Shown: positions 35,337 to 48,759, counted from the first letter of the stretch. The stretch: DNA of 64,000 nucleotides from Cordia subcordata (GCA_028554755.1 JAPTOF010000005.1:10177501-10241500), one strand, 5' to 3'. The notes: generated by a model not told the origin, from the sequence alone. Numbers and translations are program-made.

Positions 35337-37012
35337 TTAAACTAGCTTCCAAACTTTATTTCTTTCAAATTGATTGAGTTCTTCTTGCATTGCTATTATC
35401 CAATTATCATCTAGTAGAGCTTCTTTTACATTTTTGGGTTCAATATGTGAAATAAATCCATGATGCTCACCAAAAGTGCTAATATTATGTCTAATTCTTA
35501 CACCTTCATTTGGATTACCGAGAACAAGATCTTGAGGATGGTTTCTCACAAACTTCCAACTCTTTGGTAGATCTTCATGAGGTTCTTTTGTTTCATCATC
35601 TTTGGTTGAGCAAGGTTTGATTTCCTCATTTTCTTGAGATCTCCTTTCTTTAAGTTCTTCTTCTTGCTTCGTTTCTTTGTCTTTTGAAGTTGGATCTTCA
35701 AGTGTTGTCTTTTCCAAAAGATAACCTACATCATCAATTTCCTTTCTCGGCTCAAATGGGTTAGTCTCATCAAATGTAACATGTATTGATTCTTCTACAA
35801 CAAGAGTTCTCTTATTATATACCCTATATGCTTTGCTCTTTGTGGAATAACCTAAGAATATTCCTTTATCAGATTTAGAATCAAACTTTCTTAAGTGATC
35901 CTTAGTGTTTAGAATAAAACATTTACAACCAAATACTTTGAAGTATGATACTTTAGGTTTTTTGCCATACCATAGTTCATATGGAGTTTTGTTTAAAATA
36001 GATCTAATCAATACTCTATTTTGCACATAGCATGCTGTATTTATGGCTTCACTCCAAAAATATGTTGGCAAGTTGTGTTCTTTTAGCATAGTCCTTGCCA
36101 TTTCTTGTAATGTACAATTCTTCCTCTCTACTACCCTATTTTGTTGAGGAGTACGAGGGGCCGAAAAGTTATGCTCAATGCCATGTTCATCACAAAAGTT
36201 CATAAAAGGGGTATTCACATATTCGGTGCCATTATCACTACGGATGCAAGTTATAAAATAGCATTTCTCATTTTGCACTTTTCTACACAATCTTGCAAAT
36301 TCACTGAAGGCATCATTTTTATGTGAAAGAAACATGACCCATGTAAATATAGTGTAATCATCGACTACAACAAATGCATGCCTAGATCCTTCTAAGCTTG
36401 CTACATCAATGGGTCCAAACAAATCCTTATGTAGTAGTTGTAATGCTCTATTTGTTGAAATTTTATTTAGGGATTTGAAGGATGTTTTATGTTGTTTTCC
36501 TAGTTGGCAAGCATCACAAATTTTATCTTTTTCAAATTTTAATTTTGGAAGGTCTCTAACTAGATCATGCTTTGATAAATCATTCAATAAGCTCATGCTA
36601 GCATGTCCTAGTCTTCTATGCCATAACCAAGTGTTATCATGCACAACAGATAGACATTTAACATGTTGACATATAAGTTGATCAATTTCAACAATGTAAA
36701 CATTTTCATTTCTCTTGGCTATAAATAATACATTTTCATTTTCACATTCATAGACAAGACACTTAGAGGATTGAAAAATGACTTTATGATCTTTGTCACA
36801 TAATTGACTAATGCTAAGTAGATTAAATTTTAGACCTTCTACAAGTAGGACATTATGTATAGCAAGAGAATTTTTATTACCAACGCTTCCTTTTCCAATA
36901 ATTTTCCCTTTGCTATTGTCCCCAAAGGTGACATCTCCTCCTTTTATCCTTTTTAGTTTGTAAAAAAGTGAAGAGTTCCCCGTCATGTGCTTGGAACAAC
37001 AACTATCCAAGA
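35337..37012 (-). pseudogene. Copia element 2 protease-integrase segment
   Basis: The segment opens with the protease active-site region, which reads LDSCCSKHMTG: the Gly of the usual DSG triad is Cys here, so protease activity is doubtful. Then come the GAG-pre-integrase zinc region (LWHRRLGHASMSLLN ... CDACQLGKQH) and an integrase core with LHKDLFGP, RSDNGTEY and VVERKN. The Copia C-terminal block WKFVRNHPQDLVLGNP and the start of the RT (MQEELNQFERNKVWKLV) follow. A stop at 35337 and a frameshift interrupt the join to the RT. Confidence 0.87.
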
Positions 37013-37134
37013 TCCATCTTATTTTGCTTGAATTGCATACCTACACACATGAAATTCAAACGCAATTCTTTATTTTGGGGTCCCCAACACCTTGGGTCCT
37101 TGGCGTTAGTTTAATTTTTGTTTTTCACAACCCA

Positions 37135-38715
37135 TTATAGTCTTTGCCAATAGGGAACATGTGATCCTCTATTACAAATTTTCTTGTAATAACAATGAGT
37201 GGATACATGTCCTTTCTTTTCACAATAAGTACAAATAACATTTGTCTTTGGTGAAGAGAGGGATGAAGAAGTAGAAGCTTTGACAAAATAGGTTTTGAAA
37301 TACTTTTGATTAATATTAGGTTTATATCCAATACCACTTTTATCAAAAGACATTTTTTGACTTCCAAGAAGTTTTTCAAAGTTTTCTTTCCCATTTGTAA
37401 ATTTTTGAACAATTTTATTCAAATCCTCATTTTTCTTCTTTAAATCTTTGACTTCTTTTTCAATCTTTACGAAATCTTCAGCATATGAATCATTTTCTTT
37501 TTCTAAGATATCTATTTTTTCAATAAGAGAAACATTTTTCTTTTCAAAAATTTCTTTTTCATTTTGAACAAGTTTTAAACTCTTATGCATTTGCTTGTTT
37601 TTAGCCAAAGCTAAGGATAGGTCATCATGTAATTTAGCAAACGCGTCTTTTAGTTCCTCAAAACTATATTAATCTTCCTCCTCTTCACTAGATAAATAGT
37701 AAATAGATAAAGATGGTGAAGATAGTACCTCATCCTCATTGGCCATGAGGCAAAAATTTGCTACCTCATGATGCTCTTCCTCATCTTCTTCGGTTTCGGA
37801 GAAGTCCCATGTAGCTTTGAGCGCTTTTCCTTTCTTCTTCTTTGAAAGCCTAGGACAATTTGCTTTTATATGTCCTGGCTTGTTGCAATTGAAGCACTTT
37901 ATTTCATCCTTTGCATCTTTCATCTTTTTGAGCTCTTTACCATCTTTTCCTTTCTTCTTCCAATTTGAGTTGCTTGAAGAGGCCCCCTTTCTCATCTTTC
38001 TACATTTCATAAATTTTTTGAAATTTCGGGCAAGAAATGCAATCTCTTCATCTTCCGGGTCCTCATCTTCTTCTTCATCGTCACTGGATGAAAATCTTGA
38101 TGCAACTAAAGCAATGGACTTCTTTGTTTTGCTTTCTTCTTCTTCATGATCTTTTATCTCTAGCTCATGAGTCATGAGTGACCCAATGAGCTCATTGAGC
38201 TCCAATGTGTTCAAGTCCTTTGCTTCCTTTATTGTTGTGACTTTTGGTTGCCATGATGATGGCAAGCTCCTTAGTACTTTCCTTACTTTCTCTACATTAG
38301 AATAATCTTTACCAAGAGCTTTCAAACCATTAGTAATTTCAACAAATCTAGAAAACATTTGTTCAACATTTTCATTTGGAAGCATTTTGAATAATTCATA
38401 TTTATGTACAAGCATAGCAATCCTAGATTCTTTTACTTGGCTTGTTCCTTCATAAGTTACTTCTAATTGATCCCAAAGCTCTTTAGCTGAAGTACAACCC
38501 ATTACTCTAGCAAATTCAGTGGCATTCATAGCATTAAATAAATAATGTAAAGCCTTTTGATTTAACTCAAATAATTTTACATCTTCATCATTTAATTCAC
38601 TTTCAGGTTTAGGTATTCTCCTATTGCCTTCTAATTTTGTAGGTAAGGTAGGCCCATTTTCTATGATTTTCCAAGCTTTATAATCATGTGATTGTATAAA
38701 CACTTTCATTCTCAT
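37135..38715 (-). pseudogene. Copia element 2 gag, interrupted by an in-frame stop
   Basis: Gag of the UBN2 type reads from the first Met at 38715 (the frame is open further upstream, with FYGTNYAFW). Blocks include ELWDQLEVTYEG, EKVRKVLRSLP and a CCHC knuckle CFNCNKPGHIKANC, followed by a highly acidic tail. A TAA stop lies at 37669-37671. The frame continues beyond it with a Lys/Glu-rich coiled-coil stretch and a second CCHC knuckle CTYCEKKGHVSTHC, ending at 37135. Two knuckles and a coiled coil are typical for this Copia group, so the TAA appears to split one long gag region. Confidence 0.85.
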
Positions 38716-38839
38716 TTTCCAAAATGCATAATTAGTTCCATAAAAAGGGTTTGCTTGTTTAATAGAAATTCCATCAATATTTGCAATAAATTCTACTAGT
38801 TGTTAAACTATGATGTAGAACCTTAGCTCTGATACCAAT

Positions 38840-40143
38840 TGTGGGTGCAAATATCTTAAGAGGGGGGGTGAATTAAGATATTAATACTAATTTTCGTTTT
38901 TAAAATTTACAGAAAATTTACAACTCTAACAAGCAATATATCAAACACTATATAAGCAAGGTAATAAGAATGAAATTAAAAGCAAGGAGAAGAGAGACAA
39001 ACGATTTTTAGGTGGTTCGGCCAAGCCTACGTCCACCGCCCAAGGAATCTCCCCTTAGGACTTCAAGGATCTCCACTAAAATGTTTCTTCAAAACTTGGT
39101 GAAGCACAAATCAAGATTTTTACAACCTCTTTGAAGTCTCACTTCAAATAACCCAAGAGACTTTCTCTATAGGATTTCCTCACACTTTTACAAGCTACAA
39201 TGGATATATCTCACAATGAATAAAGCTCTCAAAGTGTGAATACTCAAGAATGAAAAGAGATTGGATCTAAAAATTTCCTCAAGAAGAGAAAATAATAAGC
39301 TCTTGAAAGCTCAATATATTGCAAGAATGGCTCAAGAAGTATTGAATGATGATAAAAGCTTTTGCACACTTCAATTGATTGATTAGAACTTGTATTTGAA
39401 TGTGTATTTATAGAGATTTGAGGGTTAGGGATTTGGTAGGTGAAGGAAGATTGAAAATCTCGGCCAGAACGGTAATAAAGGGCTTGTGCTTTTATTACAG
39501 CCCCCATTCAGCGGGTCGACGGTCTTGGTCGTCCGGTTTGCCTTTCTCTTTTTTTTACTAGGCCGGACGCCTTAGCCGGTCGACCGGCTAGGGGGTCCGG
39601 CTTTTTCTTTCACTTTCTGATTAGGCCGGGCTACCACCCAGGTCAGCCGGTCGACCGGCTTGGGGGTCCGGCCACTCCAGAATGTGAAGTAAAGCCAGAT
39701 TTTTTTAGAAAAACAAGCTCAAGTGTATTTTCACAACTCCAAGTAATTTTGAATAAATATGTAAACGCATGTTGTGAATGAAAACACCCCAAAAACTCAT
39801 TTTGTCTCAATGTGTGTATTCAAATACTTTTGTGCATATTTTAAAAGTGCAAGACTTGAGAAAAATTTTGCAATGATAAGGAAGAATGTTTTGAGCCAAG
39901 TCTATACAGTATATGGGCATTTCACAAGAACAGCAAGAAGAAAAAAATAAATCCGGTACCCCTTATGTCTTCTCTTCTCCTCCTTATGCCTTCTTATCTT
40001 TTCTCTTCTTTAAATGATCCTTTATGCACATCTTCATATTTTCCAAGCTTCATATAATATCTCATTTCACAAGAAGCTGTTTAATCAAATAATGCATATA
40101 CATATTTTCATCATCAAAATCAATAAAGAATATTTAGCTAACA
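38840..40143 (-). repeat. 5' LTR of Copia element 2
   Basis: A minus-strand TATAAATA lies at 39405-39412. Upstream of it (higher coordinates) are palindromes agccggtcgaccggct at 39574-39589 and 39645-39660. PBS and gag follow below 38840. This copy looks the less decayed of the two. Confidence 0.93.
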
Positions 40144-40148
40144 CAACG

Positions 40149-41507
40149 TCTATTCTTTTGTAAAGTCTAAAAGGAATAGTTGTATCCTTTCTAAGCATAA
40201 AGAAGCAGTTGTATCCTTTTAGAGATGGGACAGGAGACTAGTCAGTATTTTTAATTTTTTTTTTTAGACATAGGCTTACCCATCACAAGCCCAATAGTCA
40301 TAGCCCAATACCTAATCCATACACATGATATGGGTTTTTATTCATCACCTTAAATAAATAGTGTAGTCCAATATTTTACGTTCTCCCACTTGGACGTCAC
40401 TATATAAAATAATTTTATTTAAAGAAACCTATTAAACACATATATACATATATATATATATGAAATAATAATAATAATAATAATAATAATAATTGATATG
40501 ACCAAAATAATTTTTTAAAATAATTTTCAAGATGATAAGCCCATAAATAAAAACCCTTTCAAGTGTACCCATTAATACGGAATGGTAGCAATCACTATGT
40601 CGATTACTTGACATAAAATTTTCTATGGTTACACATGTCAATGTTTATACTAAGGATCAATTCATGGAATACTTGCTTACAATAGCCAGATATTAGGAGA
40701 CGTGCTAAGAATAGGCATATAGTGTGGATGGCTCTAAGATCAAGACTTCGCACTTAGTTCGAAGTGTACATGTCTGCTCTTTAAGAACAAGAGTGACAGT
40801 GGTATCAACTATTTCTACCAAACCTATTTTTAGTTCCTATTTAGTAAGATTAAGGACTTGTTTTTTCAAATGAATCTCATATGTAAAAAAGAAAGAAATT
40901 GCTCGAGAGTTTTTTCCCTATGAATGCATGGTTTGGCCGAGATGGAACCACTTTTTCCTAAAGAAGTTGGAGCAACAGTACCTTGCCTTTGAGATATGCT
41001 ACCTGGCACTTCCTTTTGCCCATCTATTGCGCTAGAAGGGATGTGCATCAGCCTATAAATTTAGCTCTCTATCGAGAGTAATTTTATTAATACCCATGTG
41101 ATCATGTATTTAAGAATGCTAAATCTTCATGGTCCTCTATAATTTCTCACAAAATCATATTTATAGTTTCTAAGTCCAAATCAAAAAGGTGAAATCCCTT
41201 AGAAACACATAATTTCTAATTTTAGACTTATATTTAGAAGTCTCATTAGAAAAATAACACTTTCTAATCAAAGTTTTATGGCTTCTTAGAAAGATTACAC
41301 CTCTTTGTTAGATCTTGTGTTTTACCCAGTATAATCAAAATCACAAGAAAAAGGAGTTTTTATTGAGCTTTATGTGCAAAGGTGGAGAGGCAATCATAAG
41401 AGGAAACAACATCAAATTTAACAATAAATGAACAATATTTATTTCGGACTTTCATTCACATAATGGAGTAAAACACAATGATCATGGTTAATAACATATG
41501 AGTCCTA
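40149..41507. other. Repeat-derived intergenic DNA, possibly LTR remnants of an older Copia element
   Basis: No gene. ttctcccacttgga near 40382 and the location next to the Copia relic at 41508-42300 suggest leftover LTR and leader sequence, but I could not pair two LTR copies. A (TAA)n microsatellite occupies about 40464-40493. Confidence 0.3.
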
Positions 41508-42300
41508 CTAACCAAAAACATCAAGAGATTCAACAACACCCACATTATGTACATGCTGCTTAAAGCTAATAGGTCTAAGACCCTTAGTCAATGGATCAGC
41601 TAACATGTTCTCTGCATAGATGTGTTCTACAATCAGCTCTCCATCTTTGACCTTGTCTCTAACAACAAGATATTTAATATCGAAATGCTTAGAACCAAAT
41701 ATACTTTTATTGTTCCTTGTAAAGAACACTGTAGCATTGTTATCACAAAAGATTTTCAATGGCCTCAAAATGGAACTCACGATCTTAAGCCTTGTTATAA
41801 AGTTCTTCAGCTAAGTAGCTTGAGTAGAAGTACCATAACAAGCCACAAATTCTGCTTCCATAGTAGAAGTAGTCCTTATAGTTTGGTTGACACTTTTCCA
41901 TGATATAGTTCCTCCAGCCATTATAAAAATATAATTAGAAGTATTTTCAAGTCATCAGAACAACCAGCATAATCTGAATCAAAGTAGCCAACTACTTCCA
42001 AATTATCAATTTTTCTGTAGACAAGTATGAAATCCTTAGCTCTTTGTAAGTATCTCATGACTTTCTTTGCTCCTACCCAGTGTTACCATCCTGGATTAGA
42101 TGAATACCTTCCAAGAATATTAATAGGAAAAGAAATATTTGGTCTAATACAAATTTAAGCATACATCAAGCTTTCTATTGCACTTGCATAAGGTACATTA
42201 CTCATAGACTGCTTTTCAATATCGTTTTTAGGACATTGTTGTTGACTAAGCTTATCTCCTTTCAAAATAGGGGCTTCTCTAGGTTTACAATCTTGCGTAT
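41508..42300 (-). pseudogene. Old Copia relic: end of RT and RNase H
   Basis: Minus-strand translation gives RT-end blocks (QQQCPKNDIEKQ, NVPYASAIESLMYA, ILGRYSSNPG, AKKVMRYLQ), then RNase H-like GYFDSDYAGCSDD and, at 41780-41508, KIFCDNNATVFFTRNNKS, SKHFDIKYLVVRDKV and HIYAENMLADPLTKGL. Several stops and shifts separate the pieces. The sequence differs from both other Copia elements here, so it is a third family. No LTR pair was found. Confidence 0.8.
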
Positions 42301-44750
42301 TAAATCTCCAAGTAAGCACATAAATGTTTAGAGAAAATATAACACATAAATGTTTAGAGAAAATATAATTATAAGTTGTTGACATGTTTGGTAAATATAT
42401 ACTTGTAAATAGTTGTATTTGTTAAAATGTCTAAAATTGATCTTTCATTAATTAAAAGGTAAACTGTTTGTATTTTAATAGGTGTCAATGCAATTTTATT
42501 TAGTCAATCCTTATGACTTATAAGGAACTAATAAAAAATTGAAGGGATGGTGCTTTTTATTTGGTTACTTATAGACCAATTTTATCTATTTATAAGCATA
42601 ATTTGTCAAAAAAATAAATTTTTATTTTTATTTACTTATAAATAAGGTTTGACCAATTTATAAGTATTCCCAAATAGGCTCTTAACATGATATGGAGATT
42701 CTCGGAGCCATAACCAATTAATAAACAATATCACAGCGAACTGGAGCCACATTGATGGATGGTAGTTGAAATTGAGTATAAACAGCCTCGCGTTTCCCAA
42801 CCAGCCTGATATTTCGCATGCATTTGAGTCATCAAAGAGCTAACAATATTAATTACAAGGGTCATGAACAAGGCCCATTTAGAATTTATGGTCATGCACC
42901 ACTTCATTAATGGGACTGGAAAAGTCTTAGAGGATGTTTGAGAGTGCTTATAAGTTGGTAAAACTTATTTATAAGTAAAAAAAAATAAAATTTATGTGTT
43001 TGGTAAATTTTGTTTATAATCAAGTGAAGTTGTCTTGCAAGCAACAAATAAAAAAAAAGACGCACCACACTCCTAATTTTTTTTTAGCTGCTTATAAGCA
43101 CATATTAGTTGACCAAACAAAATTACATTCATACCTCTTAAAATATAAAAATAACTACCCCTTAATTAGTGGAAGGTTCTTTTTAGTTATTTTAACAAAT
43201 TATGATACTTATAAATATATATTTAACAAATATGTCAATAACGTATAAGTACATTTCATCCAATCACTTATCTACTTATTTATTTGTAAGCATAAAAAAT
43301 TATTTATAAGCATCAATCGCTGATAAGCAGCTTAGAAAAAAAAACAAAACCAAACACTGTCGACCAGGTTGCTTATGCAAAGGAGTCATGTTTATTTCAC
43401 GAGTTTCCATTTTCTAACTCTCGACCAGTTTGGTATATGATGTTTTGCTTTCGGCAGGCAGATGCGGGTGCCACTTGAGAAAACTAATATAGCATACAAA
43501 AACAAGCCAAAAACACATGAGATGCATATTTATATTTGCATTACTTATTATTTTGGCTTTTTGCCCTTTGGGAGGTAGAGAACACATGACTAACATAAAT
43601 GTTAGGTAAGTTGTAGCAATTTTCTCCATTTGCATGTTGGTTTTGTATTTAATCTGTGGGGTTCTCTTTTATATTTTAACTACCATTTCAAGACTCGTGT
43701 TTTGCGCGGATAAATTTCTTATTAGATAGTCTTTTAAGTTTAATTTAAAAAAAAACTTTAATCTTAATTTTGAAAATCTAAATTCTAGTGTAACAAATTA
43801 TAATTCTCTCATCTAAATTATGAAAAAAAAATATTTAAATTCTTAGAAAATTTGAAGTATAATATATGTGTTTTCTTTTTGTGTGTCCATGTGATAAAAG
43901 TTTTAAAGGGTGTTAAATTAAAGGATTAATGATGACTTTTGTTTCAAAACTATCTTATAACACCAAATATTTTGAACTTCTAAATTTATTTCTTTATTTG
44001 TACATTAGCAATAGTAGATGAATGGATGATTTGCCTCGTAATAATTAAAGAACCTAATCACCATGTGGCACATTCTAAAATCTCCAAAGCTTTTTTGAGT
44101 TACAATTTTTTATTACTAATCTTAACTTTATATGTGTGTAGATTTTGAATTCCATTGCACTTTCTATCTAACTAATTTATATTCTAATTTGCAATTTTGA
44201 AAGACAATTATAATCGTAAGATAAATATAAATCGGAACTTTGGAATTTGTAAACTAAATTTTCTAAGTTTTAATTCAATCCTCAATTCAATTTTTTGTTT
44301 TTAAATAAAAAATTTCAAAAACAAAAGATTCTTTCATGGGACTCTTTTCTTTTCCGTATTTTAACTCTTATAAACCGTTTTTTAAACTATTGTACACTAC
44401 TCTTTTTATTTTCCTTTTTAAAGCTTATTAAATATTTATTGTCTCATACTCTCATCATTTATCATTAAAATTATTTTTATTCTCTTTTCTTTTTTAACAA
44501 AAATAAACTCTGAAATTTACTATAGCTAATGTAAAAATATAATTTTTAGAGTTTTGTGCTTTATGTGATCTATGAATTTAGAATAACTATCATTAAAATA
44601 TAATATCTTATTTTATAACTCATTATTAATTTAAAAGTGATTAGTTTGTTGGATTGAAATCTCGAACAAGATAATAATTTAATATAAGGACTCTTTTGTC
44701 ACCCCTCATTCAAAATCCTAGGTCCACCACTGCTCTTAAATAAAGAGAGG
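42301..44750. other. AT-rich intergenic DNA with degraded MITE-like sequence
   Basis: 42510-42680 and 42925-43365 contain cttataag/ataagc motifs and one-sided gtttgg or ccaaacac ends that look like worn-down relatives of the GGGTGTTTGGCT MITEs. No reliable boundaries or genes. Confidence 0.35.
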
Positions 44751-44880
44751 CATATTAATATGGTATTTAGCTTTACTTATTTGGTGCTTATAAGTTATAA
44801 GTAACTAAATAGTAAAAAAATATATGAGGGAGTGCTTTTTTCTAGGTGCTTATAAAATAAGCAAAGCCAAAGATCCTCTA
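44750..44880. mobile_element. Diverged MITE of the GGGTGTTTGGCT family
   Basis: atttggtgcttataagt ... tctaggtgcttataaaata and the right end agcaaagccaaagatcctct parallel the element at 29944-30052. The left terminus is decayed. Confidence 0.55.
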
Positions 44881-46035
44881 AATAATACTAATAGTAAGTT
44901 AAATATCAATAATTTTAAAATATTAAGTCGTGTGGAGAATAACTATAAAATGTAATTTTATTTACCATGACTATATTATTTTTTTTATGTGTATTTAGAG
45001 ATCATTACTATATTAATTATTATACATTTTTACTAATTGTTTTTTGATTTATATGAAAATTTTATACACAAATGTGTCCTTGCTAACCTTCCAGTTCTAG
45101 CTTTGTCTCTTGGTCTACAATATTCTCTTGTAGTGCCAAAAGTCTTACAACAAGCCCCTATGATAAGCAAAGCTTCATGTGCATCCCTTACCATTCTACC
45201 CTTTCCTAACGGTACCATTAAAATTTACAGCAAAAAGACATTAATAGCTTTATTTTACTCATCCATTTTTTTTTTTGGTCAAACACGTGCATGACAATTA
45301 AAAAGTTAAATGGGTTGGCCGGCAGGGACGGAACTAGCTATATTGAGATAGGGATCCCCCTTACCCCTAAGTTTTTTTTTCCCCTTATAGAACAATTTTT
45401 TTATTATAAATCAATAATTTTTATTGGCCCCCCACCCCATTTCAAGGAAAGAACACTGAACTCGTAAATCATAAATCATAATTGGTAATCTTTTCTTTAG
45501 ATAGGAAATTTAATTTAATATTCCACAAAAAAAGTAAATTTAATTTAATAAATGGTAATTTATCTTTTAAAAAATTAATATATTTACACATTACCATTAA
45601 CCTTTTGTATTCTATTCTTTTCCATTTTTATTTCACAAAAGTCACAAACTTTATGGAGACTTCATCTAAAATTCTATGTCATCCTTTTGCTAAGAGCTTG
45701 AGACAATTCTTGAGAATTGAGAGGTCGAGAGGATATTTGTAGTGCCACAGCGGCAACATCTTGGCACTTGGCAAGTACATCTTCTTTAAGCGTTTTAGCA
45801 CTTTGTTTGTATATTTTTCTTGGTGTTTTCCTCCTTTCAGTTTTAGATTGGTGGAGGACATGCATTTATACTAGTGCTATACACTTCTTACATAGATTTT
45901 CTCTTGGTGTTTTTATCCTTTGAATTTGAAACTATTTTAGTAATGAATATGTAATCTTTGCACTTTTTAAAATTTCATGACTATTTACATGCCCCTCCCC
46001 CCCCCCCCCCCAAAATCTTATTCAAAGTTTGCCCC
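44881..46035. other. Intergenic DNA, no supported gene
   Basis: Contains two short open stretches (around 45033-45290 and 45670-45865) that I could not match to any family, and a poly(C) tract near 45990-46010. Confidence 0.35.
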
Positions 46036-46234
46036 TATTGGCAGGTTAGGTGGATTGTTTTGGTGGGTTCACGGATCTCCCACCGGTTGACCTAACCCGA
46101 CCAGTATATCTGTTGGGTTGGGTCGGATTAACCCGCTTATTTGACGGGTCACACAATCCTCAACCCTAACTCTTTTTTTTTTTTGACAAATTAAACGGGT
46201 TAACCTACCAGTTTCAACCCATTTGCCACCTCTA
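46036..46234. mobile_element. hAT-like MITE relic
   Basis: The right end aacccatttgccacctcta is the standard terminus of a common plant hAT MITE group, and the interior is rich in gggtta/taaccc motifs, as in those elements. The left end (ttggcaggttaggtgg) is diverged and no 8 bp duplication was found. Confidence 0.4.
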
Positions 46235-47960
46235 GGTGGATTAGGTCTAGTATAAGTGTTTCTTATATCTCCCAAAAACTGAAATAATTGGGTATATCAA
46301 AAGTATTGCTTGATAATAGGCGGAAATAAACTAAACTTAAAAATTCTCATCAAAGCAAGAAAATCTGTCCCCGCTGGCCATCATGAACTTGTGGAAACAA
46401 ATCAAGATATAATTTATTACCCCTTTCACCAACTCCATTGGCCAATAGAACAAGCCACAAGGGAAATATAAGAAAAAGTATAAACATCCATTATGTAAGT
46501 GACACTTATGCTTAGTTGACAGCAGGCTAAGTACATTGTGTAGAAGATATATGAAAATTCTTCATGATCAAAAAGCTAATGAAACAATGAAAGAGATGAA
46601 ACAGCCACCTTCTCGATCAAAAGAGGTTGCATTATATTGTGATTGATATTACTCATATATTGGAGCTTGTCATGATTTCTCCAGCCTGTTATTTTATTCG
46701 CCATCCAATCCTCCCAAATATTAAGTTATGATAATTTTGGATTTTGTCTAAATTTGACAATTTATAATCTTCTCTAAAAGTAATCTTGTTTGCCCTTTAA
46801 GATGGTCCAAGCACTATATACATACATATTTGTCACGTGTCATTTTCTAATTTATTTCTTTTATTAAGTTGGAAATATTGTTAATTAAGTTAAGAATTTT
46901 CAAATAAAAAATAGTAAAAATCTGGTAAAATAATTTCGGAAAAAATATTAAAAAATTATCTTAAAATATTTTCTAGAGAAAGTAAGAATTTTGACCTCTA
47001 ACAAACTAAAGAGCTATTTCTTCATGTTTGTCTTCTTTTTACTTTAGTAGTAATTTATTGATCCATGTTTGGTCCTACAAAGAAAAGGGAAAAAGGAAAA
47101 GAAGATGAAGACGATGAATTCATGTTTGTGTTGTGAATATCTTTCTCATACGTTATTCCAAAAAAAAGAAAAAGATTATTTTCACTTAACCGTCTTTATA
47201 TATGGGATAAGTGATGGTTTACCCCTAATGTATGTATGTTAATAGCCATTTAATTTCATTTGACTAATGGTCAAACTAGTTAGAATTAACATTTATTATA
47301 TTTATGTCTTTATCAATTTATGTAATTATATTTCAAAAATATCCTCCTTCATATTATAATATAATTAAAAAAAACTTTCAAATAACTAAGGGGTCATTTA
47401 GTTTATGGAATCTTATAGGATTCCTAAGAATGTAAGGTGAGGAATACTAGATTCCCATATTTGGTTTGTAGAATGGAAAAACATTCTTGAGAATGTTAAA
47501 TTTTCAAGAATTCAATATTTCTATGAATATGTAAAGTAAAAAATGGTGTTAATTTTAACAAGTCACATATTAATCAATGAAGTTAAGTAACTATTAATAA
47601 ATATATATTAAGAGGCAAATAATCACTAACCCTACATATCAAAGTGTAAGCGAAAAGGCCCAAAAGAAAAAAAAAATGAAAAAAGAATACCTCCTCATAC
47701 CAAACAACTAAAACAAATTATTTGTACCATTAATTGAGCAAAAAGTGACCAATGATGTTGTCTAACCCTTTGGGCGCCATGTATGCCTTGGTTCATTTAT
47801 TTAATTGAGTAGATCAAGAAAAGGGAGAGCCATCTCACGTTGCATTAAAGCTTAAGCGTCCATCATAACAATTTTGATATTCCCAAAGTATCTACTTGAG
47901 TAACTTTTTAAGAGTGGTACGAAATCTTACATGTGAACACTTAATGTATTTTTATGTTAA
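46235..47960. other. AT-rich intergenic DNA without a recognised gene
   Basis: No ORF, splice pattern or clear repeat boundary. A one-sided MITE-like start (ggggtcatttagtttatgga) appears near 47391. Confidence 0.4.
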
Positions 47961-48018
47961 TTTTTAGGAGTGATTTGGATCTTATATGATAATTTGGGAT
48001 TTGTGATTTTTCTATATG

Positions 48019-48540
48019 TGAGGAATATATATTTTAACATCCTCTCACGAGTCATATGTGACAAAAATCAAAAACCAAGAACAATAGCTCACTTGGGGGA
48101 GAAAATATATTATAACACCCTTTTCACAAGTAACTCGTCACAAGAATTGAAAACCAAAAAAGGATTTTACAAGAACTAAACAGCCCCATACGAGAGACTC
48201 GCAACAAGAACTAAGAATCTAAAACAAGAGTTCACAAGAGAAGAAATATATATTGCAACACCTCCATCGCGAGTGACTCGTGTTAAGAACCGAGAACCAA
48301 GAACAAGAGCTCACAGGAAAAAGAATGTATATTTAAACGTCCCCTGAGTAACTCACGACAAGAATTGAGAACCCAAAACAAGAGTTCACACTAGAAGGAA
48401 TGTAGATTCCAACACTCCTATTACAAGTATCCGCAACAAGAACCGAGAATTAAGTATAAGAGCTCACACAAGAAGGAATACGATCCCCCCCCCCTCCCAA
48501 TGACATGCGACAAGAATCAAAAACCAAAACATGAGCTCAG
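48019..48540. repeat. Degenerate minisatellite, about seven units of 76 bp
   Basis: Each unit has the order aaggaat(a/g)tatatt - aacac/acatc - c-rich - gtgactcg - acaagaa(c/t)cgagaacc - aagagctcacac. Units begin near 48019, 48097, 48172, 48240, 48318, 48393 and 48470 (approximate). A further partial unit, gaggaatgtatattttaa, lies at about 48719 with similar left context, so the array was probably once longer. Confidence 0.75.
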
Positions 48541-48759
48541 ACGAGCTGAGCAGTAAAAATGGATCACATGTAAACGACACGAAAAACTGGGTGAAGATCT
48601 AGTTTTGATATCATATTAAAAAGCACTAATATTCTCTGTCAAAAATCAAGTGACTAATAAGAGGAGTGGCCCATGATATTATATGAGGAATTTGAAACTT
48701 TCGATTTTTTTATATCTGAGGAATGTATATTTTAATAGCCAATCCAATTTTTTGTATCC

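Larger units (their letters stand above)
31612..40148 (-). mobile_element. Copia LTR retrotransposon (element 2), full length on the minus strand
   Basis: The body 31617-40143 (about 8.5 kb) is bounded by LTRs of 1282 bp (31617-32898) and 1304 bp (38840-40143), both TG...CA, with the 5 bp direct repeat CAACG at 31612-31616 and 40144-40148. Reading on the minus strand, a tRNA-Met PBS (TGGTATCAGAGC, complement at about 38826-38837) follows the 5' LTR. Gag, protease, integrase, RT and RNase H then follow in Copia order, and a polypurine tract (complement of ctccccctttt, just above 32898) abuts the 3' LTR. Motifs such as KSWKFVRNHPQDLVLGNP fit a Tork/SIRE-like Copia; that lineage is inference. 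The coding region is broken in several places. Confidence 0.95.

Noticed and set aside
40866..41048. Minus-strand 60-codon frame between the Copia elements
   Set aside because: Short, no family match, lies in probable LTR debris.
45033..45294. Overlapping open frames on both strands near 45.1 kb (possible exon)
   Set aside because: No family match, no splice-linked neighbour and only 60-85 codons; left as unassigned intergenic DNA.
45674..45865. Minus-strand 63-codon frame with a Lys-rich start and regular composition
   Set aside because: Looked protein-like, but I recognised no family, and no adjacent exons or splice sites support it.
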